From NCBI GenBank assembly GCA_030141605.1, contig JAQGDQ010002375.1:124001-188000 (forward strand): a stretch of DNA of 64,000 nucleotides, in the 5' to 3' direction. Made by a program: the position numbers and the translations under genes. The stretch comes from Tubiluchus corallicola. Lineage: Eukaryota; Priapulida; Priapulimorpha; Priapulimorphida; Tubiluchidae. Each line of letters begins with the position of its first letter. Within the stretch, counting starts at the first letter, position 1. This document shows positions 13,751 to 28,270 of this stretch, piece after piece. The notes under the pieces are model-generated. The model was not told where the DNA came from and made no database searches. It was given only the letters and a program-made list of their open reading frames with translations.

Positions 13751-14907
13751 AAACCTTATGATCAGACAGTCACCTTACCATTTACTAATCAGCTATAGTA
13801 CTGTTTAACTTCACTGCCAAGCACACATCATAAACAATCAAGTTCGGTTTTTGCCACTAAAATAATTTTCAAGCAGATGTATCTACTGTAGGTGCCTATG
13901 ACGTATAAGTACAAAAAGGTATTCTTCAATAATGCCAAGCGAAATTCATTGGCCCATTGTCAGGATTCTTTGATTTCAACATTACCTTTGTATGTTTGCT
14001 TCAGTTAGTAATTTAAACGCAAGTAGTCTAGGCCAGTTGGCCTAAACCTGGCCATTTTAAATGCGATTGTGCAATGCTGAAACTGAGTAGTCAGCGTGTT
14101 ACTGAGGGTGTAATAACCACGGTTATGCCATTATTATTTAATAAAGAAATTTTGACAGCTCCTTTGCAGTAGATTTGTTGTTGTGTGTAATACAAACAAG
14201 AATGAAAGATTAAGAACGTAGTAAGTGCATATATCATTAGATTTTCCTTTTGAGTACAAAACTGTACATTCAGATCACAGATGTTTATATGCTATGTTCA
14301 TAACGTCCTTTCATATGACAGCATCCAGGAAAAGAGCAAGCTGCGAAAATTACAGAAAAGCAAAACATTTTGACTTCAAGTTTTTTGTTTATTTTTGTTA
14401 AGTAAAATACCTCATCATCGCATAATTTAGATAATCAACATTGAAATAAAATTATATAAATTACTTCTTTTTACAAAAAAGAAAATGGTTCAATTTTACA
14501 TGAGAGTCTTACAAGTGTTAACAAGCAGATAGACATTTGCAAAAGTGAAAAACGTAAAACAGCGAATAATTTACAGCCTAATTTCTATCTTCGCTTCATT
14601 ACAACTGCCTGATTAGTGATTACTGCTCACAACAATACATAAACAATAAAATTTTAATGAAGCTGGATAAGACAATAATTATAACACTTGACAAAAACAA
14701 GACTCCTTGGCACACTGGTTGCTAACACTGACAAAGTTTTTTCATCAAGAAATTTTCAAACTCCAACAGTTTCCTCGTGTAAATCAGATTATTATTCAAA
14801 AGGCTAAATTTTGTTTTAACAAACACAAGAGAAAAAGTGTAAGGGCAGGATAGAAATTTGGATTTGACAAAGGACCTTTTCACTACAAAAGCCAAAGTCA
14901 AACATTT

Positions 14908-15449
14908 TACCGTATTTTCCCATGTATAAGAGACCCCTTCAATTTTTAGGCAAAAATTCTGGAAAAAGTTTTTTGGTAATGAATAACTTTATTCATCATA
15001 GAATTCCTCATCACTCTCATCAAATGCTTGTATTGCTTACAACCGCTTCATAGTCGAACGCGACACGCCTTGCTTAGGCTGACTCATCTCGTTGACCTCT
15101 GCCGACGTATCAATGACGTCGACGGGCATGCAGAGAGCTTATGCAGATGCGTTGATTGGCTGCAGAACAGTCGATTTCTCTCCAATACCAAAGAGACATT
15201 TAAAAAAATAATAACTTACCCGGTACATTAATTTTATCATTAGAATTTAGCCATGGAGAAGATTTATTGAAAGGAAACTATAATTATTCGAAATAAAACA
15301 GTTGTAGAGCACTTATTTCTTTAAAATCATTAGTGTCACAATTTATGCATCTTATTGAAAAGACTTACTCCCATGTATAAGAGACCCCCTATTTTTAAAG
15401 TGAAAATTCTGAGCAAAAAAGGGTCTCTTATACACGGGAAAATACGGTA
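14908..15449. mobile_element. Non-autonomous DNA transposon with ~29-bp terminal inverted repeats
   Basis: The left end TACCGTATTTTCCC..TATAAGAGACCCC is inverted at 15420-15449 (GGGTCTCTTATACACGGG and AATACGGTA). An extra copy of the end motif at 15370-15390 makes the right side palindromic. A 67-codon plus-strand ORF at 15028-15231 lies inside; I cannot assign it to a transposase. Confidence 0.8.
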
Positions 15450-15450
15450 A

Positions 15451-15615
15451 GTAGCATTTACCTGGCATCCAGAATGCGTGTGCATTGGGCGGATGCGGAA
15501 TAGATAAAATCGGTTTATATCGTTTTCAATGCACTCGTCTATCAGACCTGATTTTTTATTCTGCAGGTAGATAATGCATAAAGCATAGGCATTCCGGATG
15601 CTAGGTAAGCACCAC
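15451..15615. mobile_element. Short TIR element (MITE-like), 165 bp
   Basis: GTAGCATTTACCTGGCATCC plus seven more bases at the left are inverted at 15589-15615 (GCATTCCGGATGCTAGGTAA and GCACCAC), with a few mismatches. It abuts the preceding element. Confidence 0.7.
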
Positions 15616-16792
15616 TTTAAGCTACTAAACGATTAATTTAGCATTAAGTCAGACTTTAAAAGCCTGCCAAACCTTCCTACTTTCATACTAGACATCAGTA
15701 TAATTAGAATTACATAAAAATTTATTTGTGTGACTATTTTGTATATTAGAGAATTGTCAACTTAGGTACAAAACATAAGTTTGTATCTAAATTGCACAAA
15801 CAAAACAGATTTCCTAAATTACAATGATAGAGACATAGAGAAATATATGCTATGTACTTACATTAATACTAGTTTGTGAAAATTTTGCCGAATCAGGATC
15901 TCTTGAAAAAAAGCTGTTCTCTCACACATTTTACAATATAAAAATTTCAATGTTTTACTTCTTAAAATTAGAAGCTAAGAAACATATCATAACATCTTAC
16001 TTAAAATGGTTTATTTTAACTGATCTACAATCATCTACACATCTGTACATTTTATATTTACAAAATAAAATTTACAGAATACCTTGGAATTTAATTAAAT
16101 ATTGTCTATTGTTATCAATATATACATGATAATGAGTAGCACTCAGTGCACAATTGTAGAAAAGCACGATTCACGACTATATATGCAACCCGTTTTGTAA
16201 TGAAACTGGGTGAACGAAATACTGTTAAAATTTTATCAGCACCAAGAAATTTTGATGTAAACTCATAAATTTACATCTAACTTTTTACATTTGTCGTCAG
16301 TGGGACTCTGAGTTTCTCCTACATTGGTTTTGCCATTCGCCATATTGGAAAATTTTACAAAGCGCTAGCGAATTGCAGAATGCAAGACGCTTGCATAGCT
16401 TCATTATTAGACCTTCCACGTACTATCTCTTCGACTGAATGAACAAAAAACTGAACTTGGACTGACCAGGTTTCTTCCAATATAGGCAACAAGCTGTTTC
16501 CAGACGTCATTCTCATTAAGCGACACTTGCCAATATACACTTTGATATTAACATTCTGAATACAAATCAGCACAGTATCGTTAGAGAACTACTTTGTTAA
16601 ATGTTGTTCCACAGAGATTCTCAGGTAAATTGATCTCCCTATGAGTCACATGAGTGAAACTGGAATAACATTCATTTAGGTGTCTCAATGTTTGTGCCCG
16701 GTCATTCAGATCAGCTAAATTCTACGCTCAAGAGATATTCAACCTGTAAATGTGATCAAATATAAAAAGTGCATCTCACATATAAGAACAAC
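15616..16792. other. No gene seen downstream of NDST
   Basis: AT-rich sequence. A 72-codon minus-strand ORF at 16355-16573 has no recognisable motif and may belong to an extended NDST 3' UTR. Confidence 0.4.
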
Positions 16793-17198
16793 TTTATTCA
16801 GTTTTAATAAATAGTGATAAAACATACTTTATAAGTGCACTTTCAAGCAAAGTGTTTTCAAAGGCGCTGTACAGTGAAATGTCATAGTTACAGATTCACA
16901 ATTAGAAAAATATAACACTAATAAAATTTTGAAAAAATCCAGTGATACATCCAAACTAACTAATGCACAAATGCTGTAGTTGTGCAGTTTTCCAGCTTCC
17001 ATAGCTAATCTGTTCTCAACACAAAAACACTAGAACTACTTAATACTCTCGACATTTTAATTTTTTTTCATTTTGATAAGACATGAGATTTATCACTGTG
17101 AAACGTAAACAGCAGTAATTAATAAGCTACTACTAACATTTAAACCAGACTAGTAAATAACCTGATCATATTCTGGCAAATTTTACCCGTTATCACTG
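16793..17198 (-). terminator. NDST 3' UTR with candidate polyadenylation signal
   Basis: The first good minus-strand AATAAA after the stop codon lies at 16798-16793, followed in transcript sense by a GT-rich stretch. This gives a 3' UTR of roughly 0.4 kb. Other AATAAA hexamers occur farther downstream, so a longer form is possible. Confidence 0.4.
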
Positions 17199-17286
17199 CT
17201 ACCGCTTCTTTAGTTCCTCATCCAGCCATTCCATGTTTTGCTCACCTAGACGTGACAGCAACTTTGAAAGTGCTATGTTGTACGGC
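17199..17286 (-). CDS. NDST: NDST terminal coding exon
   Basis: The 88-base exon completes Arg845 and encodes [16 protein letters not shown], then a short end finishing KKR and TAG. It matches the conserved NDST C-terminus. Acceptor TTTATTTCAG|G. Confidence 0.96.
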
Positions 17287-20200
17287 CTGAAATAAATGCA
17301 GCAACAATCAACTTCTGAGAAACACTAACTCAACTTACACAAACAACTAAATCATCATCCAAGTGCTCATTTGTCTGTTTGTTACACTTATGCTTGTCAA
17401 TTCGTAACTTCATTACCATAGATAATAGTTTTTGGATATTGGTAAAAAAAAATGTGTTAAAAGCACAGTCAAGGCTCTTGGAAAGTTAAGCTTATTTTAA
17501 TATTTAAGAAAAATGCTAGAAAATTGCATCAGCAAAATTTTGATGACAGCCTCGTGTAATTAGTAAAATCAATTTAAAATCGTGATCACTTCACACTTAT
17601 GTGGGCTCACTTAGGACCAAAAGTGATGTAATTCGGTTACCAGGCAATATAAACGCCTATCCCCAGATGTTTGAACAAACATCTTGCAGCTGCGGTTACT
17701 ATTATCAACTATAAACAATCCAAAACGTTAAATGAGAGATTATTAATATCATTTTTTTGCTGTTAATAAATCCCATTGCCTCTTATTCAAAGAAAACCAA
17801 TTACTGATAATAATACAATAATCTTCAACTCAGCTAGTTAATGCCGACAATGTAAAAGAAGGATTATTCTAACAACCTAAAACTGAGCTCTACAAGCTAG
17901 GTAACACACCCGGCACCTACTATATGATCGCAGGCTCGCAGAATTTCATGCTTATCTGCAATTAGAATATACATAGTACTTATGCATTTTAAGATATATA
18001 TCTACGGATTAAAACTATGTAAGAACTCAGAAGTTGTTGCTACGTAATCCGATGACTAATTTTCACATAAACACAATTAAACAGAAAAATTTAATCAACT
18101 AGAATAGTGGAACTTCTGAGTGAACTGCAGAAGTTTTGTTATGCCTTTTGCACTGTCCACCTGCTTATATTATTTTTTTCAAATATGCCCACAACAAGGA
18201 TAAGAATGATTTAAATTTCTTTCGGACTTCTGAGCAAGGCATTTTATATGTGTATATTATGAGGTAATTTCAATATTTTTAATTGTATATATAATAATAA
18301 TCTTTATTTAAAGATGGCTATTGGGTGACCAATTAACATTAGCTCGAAGAATTATTATCACCGGTTGTAAATAGCACCTACAACTACATAACAGAGACTA
18401 TTATTACCCCACTTTTACCCTAAATACCATGCACCAGGCAGAGCAACAGCAGGTACCACTTTTAAAGATTTAGGTATGGCCCGGCCGCTGTATCAAACTC
18501 ACGACCTCCCAGACAGAAAATGGACACGTTACCACTAGCTAAACTGTCTGGTCAAAACTCCTTTGATGCCCACTCATTCAAAACACTTTATACCACTAAA
18601 CAATGACATTTGATTCATCCAGTAAGCAGTACAATACAATCAGACAACCAGCGCATGCAATTCACAGCAGATCTATGACCAGTTACGCAAAAAAATCAGT
18701 TAAAGACAGTTTGCCATATCTTCTGAGAACTGAGAATTACAAATAACTATACTAACAAAAGTTCAACCATCGAATTACCAGTTATTTTAAGCTTTGCATT
18801 CAAATACATTCATGTCTTTGGTATAGGGTGGCACAGCTCGGTGGTAGCGTGCTCGTTTCGCACCAGGGAGGTCGCAGGTTCAACTCCCAACCGAGTCATA
18901 CCAAGGACTTAAAAAATGGTACCACTGGTTCTTCGACCAAGCACACGGAATTATCGAAGTAACATGGGGTACTAATAATCAGGACCACCTTAGAAATAAG
19001 TATTGAGTTACTTAAGGTGTTATACCTGGAATAAGTCCTGAACGAAATTATTATTGTCATTATTATAAATACAGGCCCTACAAATTTCTAGGAAGCTAGC
19101 ATATAGTTCAGAATATATCACAGAACATATTGTAATTTACGTTTCAGTATACTTCAATATATCGTATCATTACCTATAATAATTAGACAAGAATTTTTCT
19201 GCACGTTGTTCCATGGGCGGATACATGCGACCCTTGCTCCGCCCAAGACATTTTGTATGGTCATCATGTACCACCTGACAGTAAAACCCCTTCTTTGGAT
19301 CATACCTATAATTAACAACAAAACACACACACCTGTAATTAACAATAAAACACACACACCTATTAATTAACAACAAACACACACATTGATTGAATAGGTA
19401 TAATCTGTTCCTAAACATCTGCTAAATTGGTGCTTTAGCTACTGAATGTTAGTTTTTGGAAAAAATGGTTTGTCGGCGGAAAAGCTAGTATTACTTACTA
19501 CTCATATACTAATATACATACTTGAGGTATTTCTCATAAGAAAAATATGGCTTGGTTTTCAAGAAGCGCTGCACTCGCTCCATGCTTCGAACTGGGTTAA
19601 CTTTTAACTGCTCCCCGTCCAAAATCAGCAACTACAAAAACAAAAATACGTCACTAAAATAGGCAATATACAATTCTCTTTGGTAAAAAAGCACAGAAAT
19701 TATCTATAGAATATCACAAATACTTAAAATGAATGTTGCAAAACTATAGGCTTTCAATCATAACGTTTATTTTATGCCTTTTACAGTACAGTATGGTGAC
19801 AGATGCCTTTTTTAGCTTTGCCGACATTATTTCTTTGACTGCGAAAAGCTTCAGTGAAAATATTTAATTTATAATAATTATTTTGAATAATATTAATGAT
19901 TTTACTTTCAGTGTACATTTTCAACAGGTGCCAAAAACCTAGAGCAGAAAATTATGTATGTGCGTGCCTATCAAATAGAAATTGTTGTTATCCAATTATT
20001 TTTGAGATAATTCCACATCCAAAGCAAAATAGCGTAAATATTAAATCATCAAAGAAGCAAACGACCAGACAAAAAAGAATTTAAAAATTATTCATCAATT
20101 ACCAGGTAGTAGGCATACTATTAAAATTGAGGCAATGGTCACACACTACCCTTTAATAGGCACAGTTTAAACAAAATTATTAATTCTTTTACCATGTAAC

Positions 20201-23200
20201 TCAACCTAAAGCCAGAAAAACACTAAACAGAAAACAAGAAATTTGGCATCCATGTGCGCTAGAAAAAAATAAAAAACAGAAACGGACAACAAAAATATTG
20301 TTTTGTGGAACCTTTTCTACAACAAGCACTGCTTGATTAGCGAAACAGAAAGAAGTGTTTGCCTAACATGAAAACTGTTGTTCAATAAAACACTAAGCAA
20401 CTGCAATGCGACAGCCAACCAATGACGAGTTACGCGTGATTGAAAAAAAATAGCAGCTTGTATTGTGGCTACTATAAAATTCAATTTTATGTATGTTTTT
20501 CTCTCTCGTGTACGAGGAGATGAATATCTGCACACGTGTGCAGCACAGAAAACACAAAAGAACCGCAAAACAAGTTGAAATAAATTTGACTGGCATTCTA
20601 TGGCTGGTACAGAAACAAAGCTACACTCAGACTACACTAAGCTTAAGCTAAATTCTCAACTGACAGAAGCAGCTATGAGGTTACTTACCTGATGAGGTGG
20701 ATAATAAGCCAGCCAACGTTCTAGATGTTGTGCGTACATTCCCGGACCTAGACAACGATTGCGAAGATCGCGTACAACTCTGGATGCTGTTTCATCAGCT
20801 GACACAATGGTGTAGAAAGAGTTGTTTAATGCAACGGGATCGCTGTGAGCTCTTTGGTGCTGTAGAAAGAAAGTATCGTACTTGATGTAATGTTGCATTA
20901 ACTCTTTCCTAACATACAAATTGTTTTGGCAGTGGTGTATAAAACAATCGATAATCTTCATTTTGTGCCACAAGAGATAAAAGTAATTTTTTGAAAGAGA
21001 ATTTGATTTCTAGTGCTGCACATGTTTATAAAAAATCCGAAGGAAATTTTTCTGATAATCCAAATCCCTCACCAAATCCAGTTAGTGTCCGTTTCTGCTA
21101 AAAGTTATACAGCGCTCTTTTCTGGGCAAATAGTTAAAAAACTCACTTAAATCAGATAAGCAATGCAGCTTTACAGCTGTTCAATACATCTGTACAGCTG
21201 CAGATATTAACTTACTATGAAATTCACAATGCAAGTGAACAGAACGACGACGAATTAGCAGTTATTGTGCAGTAAGTGAAAAACACATTTTCTGCCAGCC
21301 TGCTACTACAAATACTGTGCAATAAGTTAAATAAATCATTGCTATTCCAAGCAGAAAACTCAAAATAAGAAAATACTGCATGAAAAAAGTTGTTTTTACA
21401 TTGAATACTTATACGTTGGCAACACATTGCCCAAGTTTTCTAGCAGTAGGAAGCTGCAGTATAATGTTTTCACTTTCACCATCACTAGTAAAACACAGGT
21501 ATAACAGGTAAATGGCTATACTGGTCAGAAAATAGACAAATTAGTACTGCTTGTTCTGCTTGTAACCCTAATCCTAGACCTAACTCTAACCCTAACGAAA
21601 TTTTTTTATGTAATACCTACAATTATTAAAGAAATTTAATACATGCCTGGCATGTCTAGTCAGTGATTTAATAAAAAACTGAATACGAATTAGCATACAA
21701 CTATATTTAATAAACGATATAAATTGATACTAGAAATATTTCAGATACATTAATCAGCACTAAGCAAAAAAACTACAAACTTTTCAAATCAATAGACACC
21801 ATTTACACCACATCTGGAAACCTGAGTGCACTTCGGCTTTCAGGTGTTTTTCCTCTACCATTTAACTCAGTCTGGGATGGCCAGATGTACAGCACCACAT
21901 GAATAACAATAAGCAATGAATGACAATAAAATGAAAACAATGCACGTTACCTGCAGTCACTTGAATGTACATACCTGGTACCAAGAGTAAGCTCTTCTAG
22001 CTGGATTGATGAGTATTGTGATTATCTTAGCATGAGGTAACAATGCGTAAGCCCGACTAGGCACGATGTCTTTATCGAAATATGTAGCGCTTTTCTCAAA
22101 CAAATAAATGTGTGGTGTTGAGTTGATCTGCGGAGAAGGAAAGTTGTCCATGTACCTGTTAAAAGTAAAAAACAGGAGAAAATGAAAAAAAGAGAAACAA
22201 ATAAAAATGCACTGTTACCTGAGTACAAAGTAATCAGCACGTGTAGCACCAACAACTTTGGAGATAAGGCTTTTGAAAATAAAACTAAAACACTCAATGA
22301 ATATACAGCAATAAGAAACGTGAGGCTTTTATGAAGCTTAACAACCCATGAACTATTATTCAAATTTACCAATTATTACAAATTCCAAAAGAATGAATTT
22401 CTTTTCACTGGAGAAGCCATATGTCTTGGTAAAGAACTTTAAATATTTAAAGTTGGATTAAATCAGTATAGCACTAGCAAGGATTTTAAGATGTTAAAGA
22501 AGCATTCCATTTTAAAATGAAATATTCCCATTAATCCATTAATTCTATAAATGTTTGAGGTACAATTTTTGCAGATGTATTAGCTTAAAAACCATTGCTA
22601 CTATACCAAAGAATAAGCAAAAGCAAACAGTTTGCTTCACATGTACTGAAAAGGTTTTTTATTGCACAAGGTGACATAACACTATCATGACCCGAGTTTC
22701 TATAATTGGGCATAAACGGCAAATATCTATAACAAGTAAATGTCTAGTTCAGGTGGTTAATAATAATTAGTGTGTGGCACATCACATCACATGACAACAT
22801 TAAATTCTATTGCAACAAAGATTACAGAAATGTTTATTTTAGGGGGCATAATCTTTGACTTTAAAAATTCCCAAAATGCACTGGTTTTTGAAGTTTGCAC
22901 AACTAAATGTTTAATCATTTCAGTAAAACGCAAAACAAATTATAATTTTGTTGGTGTCAAATAGTGCTGGGTCTGATTAATCAATTAAATCAATTATAAA
23001 TCGATTTGGGCTTTGTTTCTGATCCTCAATGATTTTTCCAGTAGTAGATGCCTATCGATTATATTATCAATTGATCATGTTCAACTTATTTTTTTGGAAA
23101 ATTTACAAAAATCGTACGATAAATACAATCATCATTGCAGTATAATCAAGTAATATGGTACTTGAAAAGTGATTATAATCGGTTATCAAATCGGTATTTG

Positions 23201-26200
23201 TATCTCATTATGAGAATGAACCACTTTTCCACCACTAGTGTGAACACTAATACTTTAATTAATAACAGAATTATTGCAAAATGTGCCTATTATGAAGTAT
23301 CTATTATGCAAAAGTGTGCCTTTAAGCAGTATCAGAAAAGGGGAGGAAGGGGAGGGAACCTACCAGTCTATGCCTTTATAGTAATTATTGCCATTGAAGA
23401 ACTGCACTTCCTCAAATGATGGAGTTATGAAATTGCTAAAGATCAAAGGATGCATGGAGAGGAATGTATAGAGTGCTGTGGTCCCTGTCTTCTGTGGCCC
23501 AATCACAAGAAACCTGGGTAACCTGGTACACGTCTTGTTTTTCGCCCAAATGGCTAGGTGTCGCTTGTCATCACAGGGATTCTATAAGATAAATTACAGA
23601 TGTCACAGCTACAATACTGACAGCAAAGATCATGTAAGGGTATCATTATAAATGGCTTTGATTTATTGGCTGTATTTAAAGAAAATTGAAACAATACATA
23701 CGTGAACAGCTGAAATCTTATAACGTTACTAAGTGATTGACTAACTGGTCTATAATAAAAAGCCTATATGAAAGCCTCTCACGTGAAGGCAGTCACGGTA
23801 TTAAAAATCAATAAGAAATGTAACATAACTTCATATATTGGTGGTAAAACAGGAAGTAAAACGTGCAAGGAAAAAGATGGCAAAAATTAGTTGGGGGCGG
23901 ATAATATAAGGATATGATAGATGAGATACTGAAGTGGATGATTAATGATACTCAGATATCGGCATACAAGATAAGGGTCTACGGATTTAGTAAGGCTGAA
24001 TAGTGTTTTATGGTGCACTAAAAGCTCTTGTGCTTAAAAATGGCTTTAGAACTACAAAGACTGACATAAACATTGCAAATAAAATATCGGTTAGTGACAC
24101 CTATAAAACATTTAGAGAAAAAAATGTTTCAAAAACTAGAAAGATTCGATAACATAAAAAATTGGGGACTGCGGTAAATTGCAAAAATGTTTACAGTAGT
24201 GCAAAGAAATTGATGTGAGTTGCAAAAACATAAGATATCAAACATAAACATAAACAAACACTATTAAAAAGTATCAGCTACATCAGGGTCATTACATTCT
24301 ATTGAATTTCTGGATATAGTTCAGGCCTCCATGAACAAAAATAACCTGCATTAGTTACAACGTCAATAACAAAGGTTGTTTCTTTATGCAAGGGAATATA
24401 AAATAAGTATTAATAAATTACGATATCCATTTTAGTTCAACTGCAGGAGCGAATACTAAATCAGAAATAAGATGTTGCCCCACTAAAAAATCAACCCCCA
24501 CATGTCCATACCCCACCTACGGTCTGCTCTTGAACGCACCTGCCATACAGGATCCTCCTCATCTGGAAACATTCTGAAGTATCTATCAGCTAGCTTAACA
24601 GGAGATTCAGACAACAGCTGCAGATTCGTCCAGCATTGAGTAAACTTGATGACGTTCTCAAACGTGTAAAGAGCGAGTCGATCATTGCCGTAGTTGGACA
24701 AGTGTGTCATGAAGATGTTAATCTGTATGTGAAAAAAATCAGCTTACATGTTTACCACTACATAAAACATCTACACGACATCAGTTACAACCAGTGTTAT
24801 GTAGTAATGAGTAACTTTGCTTTTTTAAAAATCAGTATTTTTACAGTAACACAGATGTCACTTCAGTCCTCAATGCACATTTTGCTCAAAGAACTGGCTA
24901 ACGCTATTTTCTATGTTCACTTGGTTAGTGAGGTCATTTTTGTGGCTATGCAAGAAAAAAGAATGCCTGCAATTTCTTTAAATATGCAGTTTAAAATGGA
25001 ACTTTCAAATTAAACCAGTTAAAATGCATTCAGAATTAGAAACTTGGTATTTTTTTAGCTCTATGAAGGTTAGTGGTTTGAAGAAATAGGAAAAACATAA
25101 AATAATGTTAAGAAAGCAGTAGTGACTAATAGAAAAAGCAATATGTAAAGAGCGACTTGTTGTATTTTTTCGATCAAAAAACACATTAACATTTGCATTG
25201 CACTAACATGTTAACTAACAATTTACTTAACAAATAACAAAGGTACTAGTAACAAACCCAAAATCGAGTAAATAACAATGATAAATGACGTAAACTGAAG
25301 GTGGCATTCAGAGTACAAAGATAATATACACACTCAATGTATCTGATTCATTTTTATATAAAAGAAAGGGGCTGTTTCACCAGTTTACATCAATGTTAGT
25401 CACTATGTTCAAGACAGCACTAACTTTTCGTCCATCACATTATTTTCAGGTGAAATTTATGCAACAAAAAAATCCACCGATTTAGGTTTCAATTTGCCAC
25501 AATGTATTGATGATTTAAACATGACCTGGCAAATGAGTCTAGAAAACATTACACAGTTGAAAGACAGTTATAAATTCACAATATAAAACTACTTCTCAAC
25601 TCTCAATATTGCTTCCAGAGCATGCAGCACAACTGAAGGATAACTATGCAACTGTAAAAACGATTTGCAGGTTTGTCCACACAGAAACATTGCCCCAACA
25701 CCCAACAAACTTGTAAACCTTTATCCTGGGTAGAGGCATTTGTAAAGGTCCACGTTATCATTTAACATCGTTTCCCTCTTTCCAACGAGCTATAAATTTC
25801 CCTCCAAAACTCCGAACAAGTAACGATAAAGCATTTTTCTACACAGCATTCCTCTAGGAATGGCAGGTAAAAAATCTCCAAAACTGGCCATTTTATGCTT
25901 TTATTCACTACTGCAATGCTGCATAAAAAAATGCTCTAGCGGCACCTGGCGAGGGTCTTGGAGGGAAATTTATAGCTCTTAGGAAGGAGGAAAAATGCAG
26001 CTACACTGCGATGTGGCTCTCTATTACAAATGCCTCTAATAGGATGAAGGATCACCAGTTAATATGGGGGAACATTTTTTCTAGATGGCCCTGTATGACA
26101 ATGACAACTTGTTTCCTTCGTTCTTGAAAGGTCATCGTTTTCAAGCGGAAAAACAATATTTCAGTTGACAAATTTTCATTGTAAGCGGATTTGTCGCAAC

Positions 26201-28229
26201 AGCTCCCAGTGACAGAATTTATTCCCAGAGTTCGAAAATGAAAACATTTCACAGCTCTTTGCAATCAATAATACATACAGGATTATTGAGTATTGTCTGG
26301 AAGAGTTCACCACCGTGAATACTGGCTTGTAGTTTGTGCTTTCCTCCAGGATACCGATCCAGGAAAACCGTGTGTGTAAACAATCCACATAGTTGCCGGG
26401 GTAACACCTGTAAGTAAGTAATTAACTAACTAATGTAGACAAATTAGCTCTGCTGTAAGCAATAACATCAGTTGGGAAGATAAGTCTGAATGCTAAAGAA
26501 GCTCGTCACACTAAAGCAGAGACTTTTCACTTTTCTGGAGTAAAGAACTCAATAATATTACTGTAAGGAAAGAATTAAATAGTGTAAGAATTTTGAATCT
26601 GCAAGGGAGATGTGATGAGAATTTTTTATTTTTACACAGCTATAATATTTTACATAAAACACATTATAAATAATGTAAATTGCAGTAAACTCGAGAAAGG
26701 GCATGCTAAATCGTTGTACAAAAGCAAAATGCTAAAAACAAAAAACAGCGGTATTTACCACTAAACTTCAATATCCATTTTCTACATTTGGCTGTAGATT
26801 AAACTACACCTATAACTGCGAGTGAGTGTGAACATCATACAAAGTGATTAATCTACGTTACTAATGTCGTAGATGTTCTTAAGCAGGGTTAACATTACAT
26901 TGATGAATGTACAAGAATAATGAAACTGAAACTCAGCCACTACATCCTTGAAGCCTCGCTAAAATTCTTACAGACTTATGAAGCTAAGAGGCTCTTACTC
27001 GTTTGTACAGAAAAACTTTGTTTAACTTTTCATTACTAAATTTAGTTCATATCACTCACAAATGCATAAAGCTATTATGCAGAATGCCAAGAGTACATGC
27101 ATAAGGCTTTCAAAAAAAGCAAAAATCACCCCACCTTAATGCCTCTATGTATGAAGCCTCTACGAGCCCTCGCAGGGTGAAGATGAGGATATTCTTCCGT
27201 GCTTGTCACTTGCACACCCCAAATCTGCAAGCGAAAGAAACGAATCTTTATATTTATATCCATTCATCAGCTTGTAAACTTGATCATTAAAGGAAACTGA
27301 GTTGATTTTCCATAGCCTACCCCAATTTGAAGTATTGTAAAAATGTACATTTTAACACCAATAATACTACAAAAGCACATCACAAACAAACACATCTGAA
27401 TCTGAATTGAGATGTACTGCACGTTTTTTGTGCAATGCATTTCCAAAATGCAGGCGCTACTGCCCATCTAACTAATGAATGGTGCAATGCATGCAACAGC
27501 GAAAAACTAGAAGTGCGAATGCGAACTTACGTTTGTGTGGTAATAATTTCTTCATGTAAATCATTCTTGAAAAAATAGCAAGTTCCTTTCAATATTTTAA
27601 AGACTAGATTGTTTTGACCTACAGTTTAAGATATGTCCACTTTTCCCTTAAGTTTATACGCCTAATATGCACTGTAATGTAGTACATACACATGAGACAC
27701 TATTACAGCCATTCAAAAAATGTGGCAGTTCAAAAAATCCTTGTTTGGCTTTTTAGATAGTACGTAAGTAAACAGACTGAAAAAATGAAACGAAAGTAAT
27801 AACAAAACAATAGGAATAAACTGCAAGTCTGGCTCATGATCCAGGCTTAGTTACTTGCATTGTTTTTCACATGTCACTAATTTCACTCCATTAATTACCT
27901 TCTTCCATGCATCGTACAACGGTTCATGCACGGGGTACACGCCAGAATGATGTGGTGCTACTGAATATCCTGTCTGTGCACTTATGTTATGTTTCTAAAT
28001 TAAAAATAACATAAATTATAACCAGTAGATCAATGCATTATTTAAAAATACATGTAGTAATGTAATGCTATTTTTAAAGTAAAAATGAAACAATCAGTTA
28101 CTGGAAAGCCATTACAATCCAAATATTCTGGAAAAATATAATAAATGGTAGAATAATGTAGCATATTTATTATATTTACTTTTTCTATGTTATACTTCAA
28201 AATGAGTAAGAGGTATCACACATAACTAA

Positions 28230-28270
<41 letters not shown>

